Assembly: GCA_900542275.1 (NCBI GenBank)
Contig: UQMW01000010.1
Span: 1-55,565 of the forward strand
Direction of reading: 5' to 3'
Length of the DNA: 55,565 nucleotides
From: an uncultured Collinsella sp.
GTDB taxonomy: Bacteria > Actinomycetota > Coriobacteriia > Coriobacteriales > Coriobacteriaceae
The notes beneath the pieces were generated by a model. That model did no database searches. It was given only the letters and a program-made list of their open reading frames with translations, and had not been told where the DNA came from. A program made the position numbers and the translations under genes. Every line of letters begins with the position of its first letter. The first letter of the stretch is position 1. Positions 39,617-48,301 of the stretch are shown in pieces.

Positions 39617-42600
39617 CTACACCGTATGCTGCGGCAGGTCCTGCAGGGCGATGACGTCCATGCCCATGTCGTTGGCGCTGCCGTGACCCTGCTGGTCCTC
39701 GCGCACGGCCTCGATGGCACTCACGTACGTGTTGGCCGCAGACATCGCCGTCACGCAGGTCACGCCGCGGCGCACGGCCTCGGTACGTAGCAGGTAGCCG
39801 TCGCCACGCGAACCCGGGCCGTACGGCGTGTTGATGATTACCGCAATCTTGCCATCGGCGATGAGGTCACCGATGTTGGGACGCTCGCCGTCGTGCGGGC
39901 CGCTAATCTTCTCCACGACCTCGCAGGTCACGTTGCCGCCGCGCAGCACGCGCGCCGTACCCTCGGTGGAGCAGATATCAAAGCCCAGGTAGCGAAGGAT
40001 GCGCGCAACCGAAAGGATATGACGCTTGTCGCGGTCGCACACGCTAATGAACACCTTGCCGGCGCTCGGGTCGGGCAGCTTGTAGTCGATCGCCAGCTGC
40101 GTCTTGGCGTATGCCTCGGGATAGCTCTTGGCGATACCCATGACCTCGCCCGTCGACTTCATCTCGGGCCCCAGGATAACGTCGGCGCCCGGGAAACGGC
40201 CCCAGGGCATAACGGCTTCCTTCATGCAGAACCAGTCCAGCTGACGCTCATCGCTCGGCAGGCCCAAGCTCGCGATGGAATCGCCCGCCATGATACGCGC
40301 CGCGCACTTGGCCAGCGGCACGCCGGTGGCCTTGGAGATAAACGGCACGGTACGGCTGGCACGCGGGTTGGCCTCGATCACGTAGACGGTCTCGCCCTTG
40401 ATGGCATACTGCACGTTGACCAGGCCGCGTACGCCCAGCGCCATCGCGATGCGGCGCGTGGTCTCGCGGAGCTTCGCCTGCAGGCTCTCGCTAAAGCTAA
40501 ACGGAGGGATGCAGGTCGCAGAGTCGCCGGAGTGAATACCGGCCTCCTCAATATGCTCCAGGATGCCGCCGATGTAGACCTCTTCGCCGTCGCACAGGGC
40601 ATCGACATCGGACTCAATCGCACCCTCCAGGAAGCGATCGAGGTACACCGGGTAGTCGGGGCTAATGCGCGCAGCCTCTGCCATGTAATCGCGCAGATGC
40701 TCGGCATCGTAGGCGATCATCATGCCGCGGCCGCCCAACACATAGCTCGGACGCACCAGAAGCGGATAGCCGATGTGCGCGGCCACGGCCTCGGCCTCCT
40801 CAAACGAGGTGGCCTGGCCCGCCGGCGGGTACATGATGCCCAGCTTGTCGAGCAGAGCGGCGAAGCGCTCGCGGTCCTCGGCAAAGTCGATGGCATCGGG
40901 CTTGGTGCCCATAATGTTCACGCCGCTCTCCTCGAGCATGCGCGCCAGCTTAAGCGGGGTCTGGCCACCGAGCGTCACCACGACGCCGTCGGGACGCTCA
41001 ACATCGATGACATCCATGACGTCCTCGTAGGTGAGCGGCTCAAAGTACAAGCGGTCCGAGGTGTCGTAGTCAGTCGAGACGGTCTCGGGGTTGCAGTTGA
41101 CCATGATGGTCTCAAAGCCGCGGGCCGCCAGCGCGTAGCTCGCGTGCACGCAGCAGTAATCGAACTCGATGCCCTGGCCGATACGGTTGGGGCCGGCGCC
41201 CAGGATCATCGCCTTGGGCTTGTCCGCCGGCGTGGTCTCGTCGGGAGCCACGCACTTTTTGGCGTCCGGGCTCGTGCGGTAGATGTTCTCGTACGTCTTG
41301 TAGTGGTACTCCGTGGCGCTCGAGAACTCCGCAGCGCAGGTATCGACCGTCTTCATGCTGGGAACCACGCCCAGACCCTTGCGATAGGCGCGCACAAAGC
41401 GCTCGTCCGAGCCGGTCAACGCGGCGATCTCGGCGTCGCTCGTACCATACTGCTTGAGCAGGCGCATCGCGTCGGCGTCGATATCCTCCACACGCAGGCC
41501 GCGGATGCTCTCCTGGACCTGCACCATGTCGTTGATGCGGTTGAGGTACCACGGATCGATACCGCAGATGGCGTGGATGCGGGCGATGTCCCAGCCACGG
41601 CGCAGGGCCTCGACCACAAAGAAGATGCGGTGCTCGGTCGGGGTTGCCACGGCCTGAGCGAGCTCATCGTCGCTCAGCTTGTCGGCACCCTCCTTGCCAC
41701 CGGCACAAATGCCCTGATGCCCGTCCTCCAGTGAGCGCATGGCCTTGCCGAAGGCCTCCTCAAAGGTGCGGCCGATCGCCATAATCTCGCCCACGGCCTT
41801 CATGCGCGTGGTGAGCGTAGGATCAGTGCCCTTAAACTTCTCGAAGGCAAAGCGCGGCACCTTGACGACGCAGTAGTCGATTGTGGGCTCAAAGCAGGCG
41901 GGCGTTGCCTTGGTGATGTCGTTGACGATCTCGTCGAGCGTGTAGCCCACGGCCAGGCGAGCGGCGGCCTTGGCGATGGGGAAGCCCGTGGCCTTGGAGG
42001 CCAGTGCGGACGAACGGCTCACGCGCGGGTTCATCTCGATGACGATCAGACGGCCGGTCTGGGGGTTCACGGCAAACTGCACGTTGGAGCCGCCGGTCTC
42101 GACGCCGATCTTTTCCAAGATGGCGAGCGAGGCGACACGCATGCGCTGATACTCAAGGTCGGAGAGGGTCTGCGCCGGTGCCACCGTGATGGAGTCGCCG
42201 GTATGCACGCCCATGGGATCGAGGTTCTCGATGGAGCACACGATGATGCCGTTGCCGGCGTGGTCGCGCATGACCTCCATCTCGTACTCTTTCCAGCCCT
42301 CGATGGACTCCTCGACCAGCACCTCGTGGGCAGGCGAAAGCTCGAGGCCCTGGCTCACGATAGAGACGAGCTCCTCATGGGTATGCGCGATGCCGCCGCC
42401 GGCACCGCCGAGGGTAAAGCTCGGACGCAGCACGCAGGGATAGCCCACGCGCTCGGCGATGGCCTCGGCGTCAGCCACGCTATAGGCGTAGCCCGAGCGC
42501 GCGACCTCCAGGCCGATCTCGGCCATGGCCTCGTTAAAGAGCTTGCGGTCCTCGCCGTGCTCGATGGCGGCCAGGTCGCAACCGATCATCTCGACGCCGT

Positions 42601-42931
42601 ACTTGTCGAGCGTGCCGTCCTTTGCCAGCTCGACGGCGGCGTTCAGACCGGTCTGGCCGCCCAGCGTGGGCAGCAGCGCGTCCGGGTGCTCTTTCTTGAT
42701 CACGCGCTCGATAAACTCGGCGGTGATAGGCTCAACATAGGTGCGGTCAGCCAAGCCCGGGTCGGTCATGATGGTCGCCGGATTGGAGTTGACCAGGATG
42801 ACCTCAAAGCCATCCTCCTTGAGCACCTTGCAGGCCTGGGCGCCGGAGTAGTCGAACTCGCAGGCCTGACCGATAACGATGGGGCCCGAACCAATAACGA
42901 GGATGCGCTTGATGTCAGTACGTTTAGGCAT
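39617..42931 (-). CDS. carB: carbamoyl-phosphate synthase large subunit
   Basis: Makes carbamoyl phosphate from bicarbonate, ammonia and two ATP for pyrimidine and arginine synthesis. It has 1104 residues from ATG 42931 (CGAGGAGAACTAAC before it), one base after the carA stop. Two ATP-grasp halves are visible: the first opens KRILVIGSGPIVIGQACEFD, the second KAMILGAGPNRIGQGIEFD. Both carry the ExNPRxSRS or ExNPRASR metal motifs. The C-terminal allosteric domain (about 950-1104) has VFISVCDRDKRHILSVARIL. The frame extends to 43069, but that part overlaps carA and is rejected. Confidence 0.97.
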   Translation of the reverse strand: MPKRTDIKRILVIGSGPIVIGQACEFDYSGAQACKVLKEDGFEVILVNSNPATIMTDPGLADRTYVEPITAEFIERVIKKEHPDALLPTLGGQTGLNAAVELAKDGTLDKYGVEMIGCDLAAIEHGEDRKLFNEAMAEIGLEVARSGYAYSVADAEAIAERVGYPCVLRPSFTLGGAGGGIAHTHEELVSIVSQGLELSPAHEVLVEESIEGWKEYEMEVMRDHAGNGIIVCSIENLDPMGVHTGDSITVAPAQTLSDLEYQRMRVASLAILEKIGVETGGSNVQFAVNPQTGRLIVIEMNPRVSRSSALASKATGFPIAKAAARLAVGYTLDEIVNDITKATPACFEPTIDYCVVKVPRFAFEKFKGTDPTLTTRMKAVGEIMAIGRTFEEAFGKAMRSLEDGHQGICAGGKEGADKLSDDELAQAVATPTEHRIFFVVEALRRGWDIARIHAICGIDPWYLNRINDMVQVQESIRGLRVEDIDADAMRLLKQYGTSDAEIAALTGSDERFVRAYRKGLGVVPSMKTVDTCAAEFSSATEYHYKTYENIYRTSPDAKKCVAPDETTPADKPKAMILGAGPNRIGQGIEFDYCCVHASYALAARGFETIMVNCNPETVSTDYDTSDRLYFEPLTYEDVMDVIDVERPDGVVVTLGGQTPLKLARMLEESGVNIMGTKPDAIDFAEDRERFAALLDKLGIMYPPAGQATSFEEAEAVAAHIGYPLLVRPSYVLGGRGMMIAYDAEHLRDYMAEAARISPDYPVYLDRFLEGAIESDVDALCDGEEVYIGGILEHIEEAGIHSGDSATCIPPFSFSESLQAKLRETTRRIAMALGVRGLVNVQYAIKGETVYVIEANPRASRTVPFISKATGVPLAKCAARIMAGDSIASLGLPSDERQLDWFCMKEAVMPWGRFPGADVILGPEMKSTGEVMGIAKSYPEAYAKTQLAIDYKLPDPSAGKVFISVCDRDKRHILSVARILRYLGFDICSTEGTARVLRGGNVTCEVVEKISGPHDGERPNIGDLIADGKIAVIINTPYGPGSRGDGYLLRTEAVRRGVTCVTAMSAANTYVSAIEAVREDQQGHGSANDMGMDVIALQDLPQHTV

Positions 42932-42932
42932 G

Positions 42933-44372
42933 TTAGTTCTCCTCGGTCGCAGCGTTCTCGGACTCGGCGAAATTCCAGCCGGCGAGGCGGTCCTTCGCGG
43001 TGTCGATGTCCAGGTAGTTCTCCTCGCCGTCCATGAGTCGCGTAAAGGCGGTAAAGAGATAGTGGGCATCGGTGGGGCCGGGCGAAGCCTCGGGGTGGTA
43101 TTGGACCGAGAAGCACGGGGCGTCGAGCAGCTGGATGCCCTCGGCGGTGCCGTCGTTGAGGTTCACATGTGTCAGGCGAATGCGGCCAAAGCGCTCGTTC
43201 ATCACGACCGGCGCGATACCGCGGCGCACCCAGGCGCGCAGGTCGCCATCGGCCGCATGCTCGGTTTCGCCGCCGGAAAGCTCCGGAATCAGTTTGCCCA
43301 GACTGGGGAACAGCAGGCCAAAGCCGTGGTTTTGCGCGGTGATCTCCACGCGACGGCTCACCAGATTCATAACCGGCTGGTTACCGCCACGGTGACCGAA
43401 TTTAAGCTTTTCCATTTGGGCGCCGCAGGCCAAGCTGATCATCTGGTGACCTAGGCAAATACCAAAGACCGGCACCTTGCCGATCAGCTGCTGCACCTGC
43501 TCGTAGGTCTCCACCACGGCGTCGGGGTCGCCGGGGCCGTTGGACAAAAAGACGCCATCGGGATTCATCTCGAGCACCTGCTGGGCGGGAGTATCCCACG
43601 GCACGACGGTAAGGTCGCAGCCGGCGCGGACCAGCCCCTCCAGAATGCCGCGCTTCACACCGCAGTCGTAGGCGACCACTTTGTGACGGGCAGGAGCGGC
43701 AACCGCAAGCGCAAAGTCATGCGTGGCAGGCAGGTCGGCGGCCACAAACTCGTAAGGCGCGGGGCAACTTACGGTCTTGACCAGGTTCTCGCCTACCAGC
43801 GTGGGCGCTGCGGCCAGACGCTCGGCAAGCTCGTCGACGTCGAAGATCTCGGTCGAGATAATGCCCATTTTGGAACCATTGTCGCGCAGATGGCGCACCA
43901 GAGCGCGGGTGTCGACACCCTCGATAGCGACGATGCCGTGAGCGCGCAGGTACTCCGGCACGCTGACGGCCGAGCGCCAGTTAGAAGGCGTGGCGCACAT
44001 GTCGCGAACGATCATGCCGCGCATAGCCGGAGCGCTCGCAGGGCGCACGGCGTCGCCAGGGAAGGCCGACTGGACATCGGTCTCGTCGATACCGTAATTG
44101 CCGATCTGCGGATAGGTCATGGTTACAATTTGGCCGGCATAACTCGGGTCGGTCATGACCTCAAAGTAGCCCTCGAGCGAGGTGTTGAAGCAGACTTCGC
44201 CGGTCGCGGTGCCCTCGGCGCCGCATGCACGTCCATAAAAAATGGTCCCATCCTCAAGATACAGGATACAGGGACCGCAGGTGCCCTTGCTGGTTTTGGC
44301 CAGCATATGCTGGCAAAGCTCGCTGGGCGCGAAGGTGCGGGCGGCAGCGCCCGCGGTATGGTTGTTCGCCAT
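42933..44372 (-). CDS. carA: carbamoyl-phosphate synthase small (glutaminase) subunit, with insertion
   Basis: Supplies ammonia from glutamine to CarB. It has 479 residues from ATG 44372 (GGAAGGAGAATT before it), about 100 longer than usual. N-terminal domain: YLEDGTIFYGRACGAEG and VCFNTSLEGYFEVMTDPSYAGQI. Glutaminase: Cys306 in FGICLGHQ, His426 and Glu428 in FSVQYHPEASPGP. Between QNHGF (347-351) and THVNLNDGT (401-409) there are about 49 residues where E. coli CarA has about 13, so about 36 are inserted beside the active site. About 30 residues are also added at each end. A PyrR-type hairpin precedes the ribosome-binding site. Confidence 0.96.
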   Translation of the reverse strand: MANNHTAGAAARTFAPSELCQHMLAKTSKGTCGPCILYLEDGTIFYGRACGAEGTATGEVCFNTSLEGYFEVMTDPSYAGQIVTMTYPQIGNYGIDETDVQSAFPGDAVRPASAPAMRGMIVRDMCATPSNWRSAVSVPEYLRAHGIVAIEGVDTRALVRHLRDNGSKMGIISTEIFDVDELAERLAAAPTLVGENLVKTVSCPAPYEFVAADLPATHDFALAVAAPARHKVVAYDCGVKRGILEGLVRAGCDLTVVPWDTPAQQVLEMNPDGVFLSNGPGDPDAVVETYEQVQQLIGKVPVFGICLGHQMISLACGAQMEKLKFGHRGGNQPVMNLVSRRVEITAQNHGFGLLFPSLGKLIPELSGGETEHAADGDLRAWVRRGIAPVVMNERFGRIRLTHVNLNDGTAEGIQLLDAPCFSVQYHPEASPGPTDAHYLFTAFTRLMDGEENYLDIDTAKDRLAGWNFAESENAATEEN

Positions 44373-44374
44373 AA

Positions 44375-44401
44375 TTCTCCTTCCCGGTCTCACAGGACCG
44401 G
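44375..44401 (-). promoter_or_regulatory. PyrR-binding-type hairpin overlapping the carA leader
   Basis: The minus-strand leader reads CCGGTC CTGTGA GACCGG followed at once by GAAGGAG, the ribosome-binding site. The loop region GTCCTGTGAGAC fits the PyrR recognition consensus GUCCNGNGAGRC known from Bacillus and mycobacterial leaders. Its position suggests uridine-nucleotide-dependent blocking of carA translation. Confidence 0.65.
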
Positions 44402-44430
44402 CTTAAAGGTGTGTAGTTAGGCCTCGCGGT

Positions 44431-44436
44431 ATTGTA
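44431..44436 (-). promoter_or_regulatory. candidate -10 box for carAB
   Basis: Minus-strand TACAAT about 60 nt before carA, placing the PyrR hairpin inside the transcript. -35 weak. Confidence 0.4.
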
Positions 44437-44532
44437 ACCGCAAGCATGCCTCATGGCGTTAATTTCATCAAATTGTTTACGAAATGATAATTATGACTTT
44501 CTATGCATAATGATTATTTAATCCCCGTCCCA

Positions 44533-44573
44533 GAAAAATCATCCCGCGGGGCTTGTGGCTCACGCGGGATGAT
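44533..44573 (-). terminator. intrinsic terminator after the gene at 44580
   Basis: Minus strand: ATCATCCCGCG, loop, CGCGGGATGATTTTTC. Confidence 0.85.
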
Positions 44574-44579
44574 GGCGTC

Positions 44580-45545
44580 TTACTTTTTCTTGTCCTGTTC
44601 CAGCAGATCGGACGGTGAGCGATCGGGCTTGCCGCCGCGGAAAATCTCGCGGCCATGCAGACGATGCTCCAGGTCACGTTCGGCCTTTTCCTCGTCAATC
44701 TTGGTCTGGCTCACCACCGGGTCCTCGATCAGCGACGAAACCGAGTTCACCTGTTTTTGAATGCGCTCGGCAATGGTGTCGTCCATGCTTACGATGCGCA
44801 TCTTCCAGTCGATGCTCGTGGCGTTGGATGAGCTCTTGGTCCACACAAACGTCAAAATGGCGCTCTGATGACCCCGCGCGGGGAACATGCCAAAAAAGGA
44901 ATCGTGCTGAATGTTGCTATCCTCGTCGATATAGGCGTGAACGTTATACACCACGCGGTCAATCTTGTCGTTGAGCAGGGCGTTGGTCGCAAGCGCCGCG
45001 GCCTGGATCTGCCCGTTGGACAGCAGCTCGAGCTCATTGGCAGACGACGTGTCCAACACCGTCACCTCAACCGTGCCCGTACGCTCATCGGCTTCATCGA
45101 CGGTAAAGTCGAGCGGGAACTGCGTAAAGCCGTTGCCCCACTCGAGGCCGCCCTTCAGCGCCGTCGAAACGGTATCGACCGAAACGCTCTCGGACAGGTT
45201 GGCGGTATTCAGACGGCGCATCACGCCGTAGCCGATCTGCATGCCCACGATCAGCACCAAAATACCAATGACTACGGCCATCGCGGTCTTCGTAATGGTA
45301 TGGCTCACCTGCGAGCCCGAAGGATCGTCCTCGGACAGCGGGTCGATATGTTTTGCCTGGCTCGCGCGGTCCTCGCTGCGCAGCTGCGCTAGCGCCGCTT
45401 TGTCACCGCGCTTGGCCGCAGCCTCCTTCTCACGCATGCGCTCGGTGCGCTTTTTGGCAAGCGTGGGATCCAAGACACCGGATGCATCGATTTCGGAGAA
45501 TAACTCCGTCACTTCTTCCGGAGTCAAAGGGTTCTTGTCAGCCAT
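44580..45545 (-). CDS. single-span membrane protein of unknown function
   Basis: 321 residues. A charged cytoplasmic part (1-85, with PLTPEEVTELFSEID and a Lys/Arg/Glu helix) precedes one membrane segment (about 88-105, AMAVVIGILVLIVGMQIGYG). An extracellular domain with mixed alpha/beta character and a charged C-terminus (EKAERDLEHRLHGREIF) follows. No catalytic motif or known family was recognised. It lies 19 nt downstream of an ABC exporter on the same strand and before a clear terminator, so it is probably co-expressed with it. A role in envelope function is inference from topology only. Confidence 0.75.
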   Translation of the reverse strand: MADKNPLTPEEVTELFSEIDASGVLDPTLAKKRTERMREKEAAAKRGDKAALAQLRSEDRASQAKHIDPLSEDDPSGSQVSHTITKTAMAVVIGILVLIVGMQIGYGVMRRLNTANLSESVSVDTVSTALKGGLEWGNGFTQFPLDFTVDEADERTGTVEVTVLDTSSANELELLSNGQIQAAALATNALLNDKIDRVVYNVHAYIDEDSNIQHDSFFGMFPARGHQSAILTFVWTKSSSNATSIDWKMRIVSMDDTIAERIQKQVNSVSSLIEDPVVSQTKIDEEKAERDLEHRLHGREIFRGGKPDRSPSDLLEQDKKK

Positions 45546-45564
45546 AAACTTCCTGTCATATCAA

Positions 45565-47337
45565 TCAGTCGAGCTCGTGCGCACGCGCACCTTCGAACTG
45601 CATTCGATAGTAACGGGCATAAGTGCCGCCACGGGCGAGAAGCTCCTCGTGCGTGCCACGCTCCACAACGCGACCATGCTCAACGGTCGCGATCTCATCG
45701 GCATGCTTAATGGTCGAAAGACGGTGGGCGATGATAATCGTGGTGCGGCCGCGTGCCAGCTCTTCGAGCGACTCCTGCACCGCCTCCTCGCTCTCGTTAT
45801 CCAAAGCACTCGTCGCCTCATCCAAAATAAGGATCTTGGGGTTCTTGAGAAACACGCGCGCGATGGCAACACGCTGCTTCTGTCCGCCCGAAAGACGGCT
45901 GCCGCGCTCGCCCACGACCGTGTCATAGCCCTGTGGAAGCGACTCGATAAAGGCATCGATGTTGGCGCGACGGGCGGCCTCGGCGATCTCTTCAGCCGTA
46001 GCGCCCGGCTTGCCATAGGCGATGTTCTCGCCAATCGTACCGTCAAATAGATAGACATCCTGCTGCACCAGGCCGATGGCGCGGCGCAGGCTCTGCTGCG
46101 TCACATCGCGCACGTCCTGGCCGTCGATGCTAATGGATCCGGCAGCCACGTCATAAAAGCGCGGCAGCAGCGAACAGGTCGTGGACTTGCCACCGCCCGA
46201 AGGACCAACCAAAGCGATGGTCTGCCCGGGCTTGATGGACAGATTCATATGGTCGATAACGGGACGCTCTTCGGCATCGCCCTCGCCCAGCTCAACGTCC
46301 TCGTAGTTAAAGCACACGTCGTGATAATCCACGGCGCCGGCGGTCACCTGCAGATCCGTGGCGCCCGGCTTGTCCTGGATATCCGGCGCGGTCGAGAGTA
46401 CCTCGTCCATGCGCTTAAAGCCGGCGATGGCCTTCTGATACGTTTCGGCCGAATTGACGAGTGTCTCGAGCGGCGTGCAGAACAGCGAAATATAGAGCGC
46501 AAAGGTCGCCATATCGACCGCCTGCAGCTGTCCCTGGGCGACCAGCCAGCCGCCCAGCAGTACCACGATCACATAGAGCACACCCGAGAGCAGGCCATAC
46601 GTCGCAGTATAGACGCCCATGGCGTGATACATGTTCTCCTTGGACGAAAGATAGCGATTGTTGGAGGCGCGGAACTTGAAGCGTTCGGTCTCCTCATTGG
46701 CAAAGCTCTTGACCACGCGCATGCCCGCCAGCGAATCCTGCAGCTGCGCATTGATGCCGCTGATCTTTTTGCGGCTGTCGCTAAAGACCTCGCGCATGCG
46801 CATGTTCTGCCAAAACATGATGACCGCAAATGCTGCTGTCACCACAGCCATGGCAAGCGCCAGCACCGGGGCGATGGTAAAGAGGATCACAAACGAGCCG
46901 ATAATCTCGATGCCGCAGATGATGATCCACTCGGGCACGTGATGCGCCGCCTCGCAGATATCGAACAGGTCGTTGACCACGCGGCTCATCATGTCGCCCG
47001 AGCTGTTGCGGTCGAAGTACGCAAAGCTGAAGCGCTCATACTGGTCGAACAGGTCCTCGCGCATCTTGGACTCCATGCGCGCGCCCATCACGTGGCCCCA
47101 ATAGCTCACAAAATAGCGGCAGGCGCAGCGGACGGCATACATCAGCACCAAGCCCACCGCAATCATGCCGAGCGCCTGCATAATGACAGCCTGACCCTGA
47201 GTAAAGAGCCCACCGGTCAAATTGCGCAGAATAATAGGAAACGCAAGGTCAATGGCAGCAAGCACCAGAGCGCAAACAGTATCGGCAACAAAAAGCCCCA
47301 TCTGGGGCTCGTAATACGAGAGAAACCTTTTAAACAT
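45565..47337 (-). CDS. ABC transporter, fused permease/ATPase (exporter half)
   Basis: Type IV exporter half-transporter, 590 residues, working as a dimer. Six membrane helices lie within 1-300; the ATPase spans about 335-580 with Walker A GPSGGGKST (378-386), Q-loop GLVQQDVYLFDG, signature LSGGQKQRVAIAR, Walker B ILILDEATSALDNESE and IIIAHRLSTIKHADEI. CGAGGATTGC precedes the ATG. It resembles lipid or multidrug exporters; only one half is encoded here, so it is likely a homodimer. The substrate is unknown. Confidence 0.92.
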   Translation of the reverse strand: MFKRFLSYYEPQMGLFVADTVCALVLAAIDLAFPIILRNLTGGLFTQGQAVIMQALGMIAVGLVLMYAVRCACRYFVSYWGHVMGARMESKMREDLFDQYERFSFAYFDRNSSGDMMSRVVNDLFDICEAAHHVPEWIIICGIEIIGSFVILFTIAPVLALAMAVVTAAFAVIMFWQNMRMREVFSDSRKKISGINAQLQDSLAGMRVVKSFANEETERFKFRASNNRYLSSKENMYHAMGVYTATYGLLSGVLYVIVVLLGGWLVAQGQLQAVDMATFALYISLFCTPLETLVNSAETYQKAIAGFKRMDEVLSTAPDIQDKPGATDLQVTAGAVDYHDVCFNYEDVELGEGDAEERPVIDHMNLSIKPGQTIALVGPSGGGKSTTCSLLPRFYDVAAGSISIDGQDVRDVTQQSLRRAIGLVQQDVYLFDGTIGENIAYGKPGATAEEIAEAARRANIDAFIESLPQGYDTVVGERGSRLSGGQKQRVAIARVFLKNPKILILDEATSALDNESEEAVQESLEELARGRTTIIIAHRLSTIKHADEIATVEHGRVVERGTHEELLARGGTYARYYRMQFEGARAHELD

Positions 47338-47444
47338 GCAATCCTCGAAGAGAAATAAATAGCGTGAGAAATCCGGTTGAACCGGTCAGGCTGAAAACAA
47401 AGCGTCCCAACAAGCATAACGCCGATGTTCTGGCAGCGTCAGCG

Positions 47445-47543
47445 AAAACGTCCCTAAGCGAGCAAGGTGCCTTGAAAGAGGAGCGACGCGTACTTCGGTA
47501 CGCGAGCGACGATTGAAAGGCAGATTGCCGCTTAGGGGCGTTT
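47445..47543. ncRNA. structured element, candidate RNA of about 100 nt
   Basis: Three nested stems: AACGTCCCTAAGCG with CGCTTAGGGGCGTT; GCAAGGTGCCTT with AAGGCAGATTGC (10 of 12 paired); GCGTAC TTCG GTACGC at the tip. The word GAGCGACG occurs on both sides of the tip stem, and TTGAAAG also occurs twice, so internal symmetric loops are repeated. It has no coding frame. Either strand could be the functional one. It could also be a mobile palindrome. Confidence 0.5.
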
Positions 47544-47556
47544 GCAGCGTCGACTC

Positions 47557-47584
47557 GTTACGCGGTTTGGTAAAACCGCGTAAC
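47557..47584 (-). terminator. hairpin directly after the NUDIX gene
   Basis: GTTACGCGGTTT, loop GGTA, AAACCGCGTAAC: 12-bp perfect stem abutting the stop codon; no T-tract, so termination is uncertain. Confidence 0.5.
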
Positions 47585-48280
47585 CTAGAGCTCGGCCCCG
47601 CCCAAGCGGTGCGCGATGCTATCGCAGGCCAAGGCGCCCACGACGGTCTTGGCGTCTTCGATCTTGCCGTCGAGCACGGCGTCGATCAGCTCGTGCAGCG
47701 GCACCAGGTCCACGTTGACAAACTCGTCATCATCGGGGTTGGGCGCATCAAACTCGAGCTTGGTAGCCAAGTAGACGTGGATGATCTCATCGCAAAAACC
47801 ACAGGACGTGACAATCGACGTCAAAAAGCGAATACGACCAGCCCTAAAGCCCGTCTCCTCATGCAGTTCGCGCTTGGCGCAATCGAGCGGGTCCTCGCCT
47901 GGATCGAGCTTGCCGGCGGGAATCTCGACCGTCACGCGGTCGATGGCGGTGCGGTACTGACGCACCAGTACGATCTTGCCACTCTCGGTCAGCGCCACAA
48001 CGGCCGCCGCACCCGGATGGCGAACGATATCGCGGGCGCTGCGGCGACCGTTGGGCAGCTCAACCTCAAGACGGTGGACATCGAGGATCTTGCCCTTCCA
48101 GGCACACTCCTCCGAAAGAATCTTCTCGTGCAGCTCGACATCGTGCGGGTCGTCGTCGCCCAACACCAGCGCCGGCTCGTCAGCGACCTCGCCACCAGGC
48201 TCGCCCTCGGCGTGCCCATACATGCGGCTGTCCTCTTCAACGATCTGCGCATCCACGAGCTCTTCGTTCTTCTCGTCCAT
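47585..48280 (-). CDS. NUDIX hydrolase, ADP-ribose pyrophosphatase type
   Basis: Hydrolyses nucleoside diphosphate linked compounds, probably ADP-ribose. It has 231 residues from the ATG at 48280, which has AGAGGA about 9 nt before it; an ATG at 48289 is too close. The Nudix box spans 123-145: GKLDPGEDPLDCAKRELHEETG, with all Glu ligands. The upstream ILDVHRLEVELPNGRRSARDIVRHPGA and VVLVRQYR-like IVLVRQYRTA segments fit the ADPRase branch. The acidic N-terminal 50 residues are extra. It lies 21 nt downstream of purD. Confidence 0.9.
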   Translation of the reverse strand: MDEKNEELVDAQIVEEDSRMYGHAEGEPGGEVADEPALVLGDDDPHDVELHEKILSEECAWKGKILDVHRLEVELPNGRRSARDIVRHPGAAAVVALTESGKIVLVRQYRTAIDRVTVEIPAGKLDPGEDPLDCAKRELHEETGFRAGRIRFLTSIVTSCGFCDEIIHVYLATKLEFDAPNPDDDEFVNVDLVPLHELIDAVLDGKIEDAKTVVGALACDSIAHRLGGAEL

Positions 48281-48301
48281 CCGTCTCATTCCTCTCGGAT
48301 T

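Noticed and set aside
39893..41734. 613-codon open frame opposite carB
   Set aside because: Lies wholly within carB on the other strand; composition is typical of a shadow frame.
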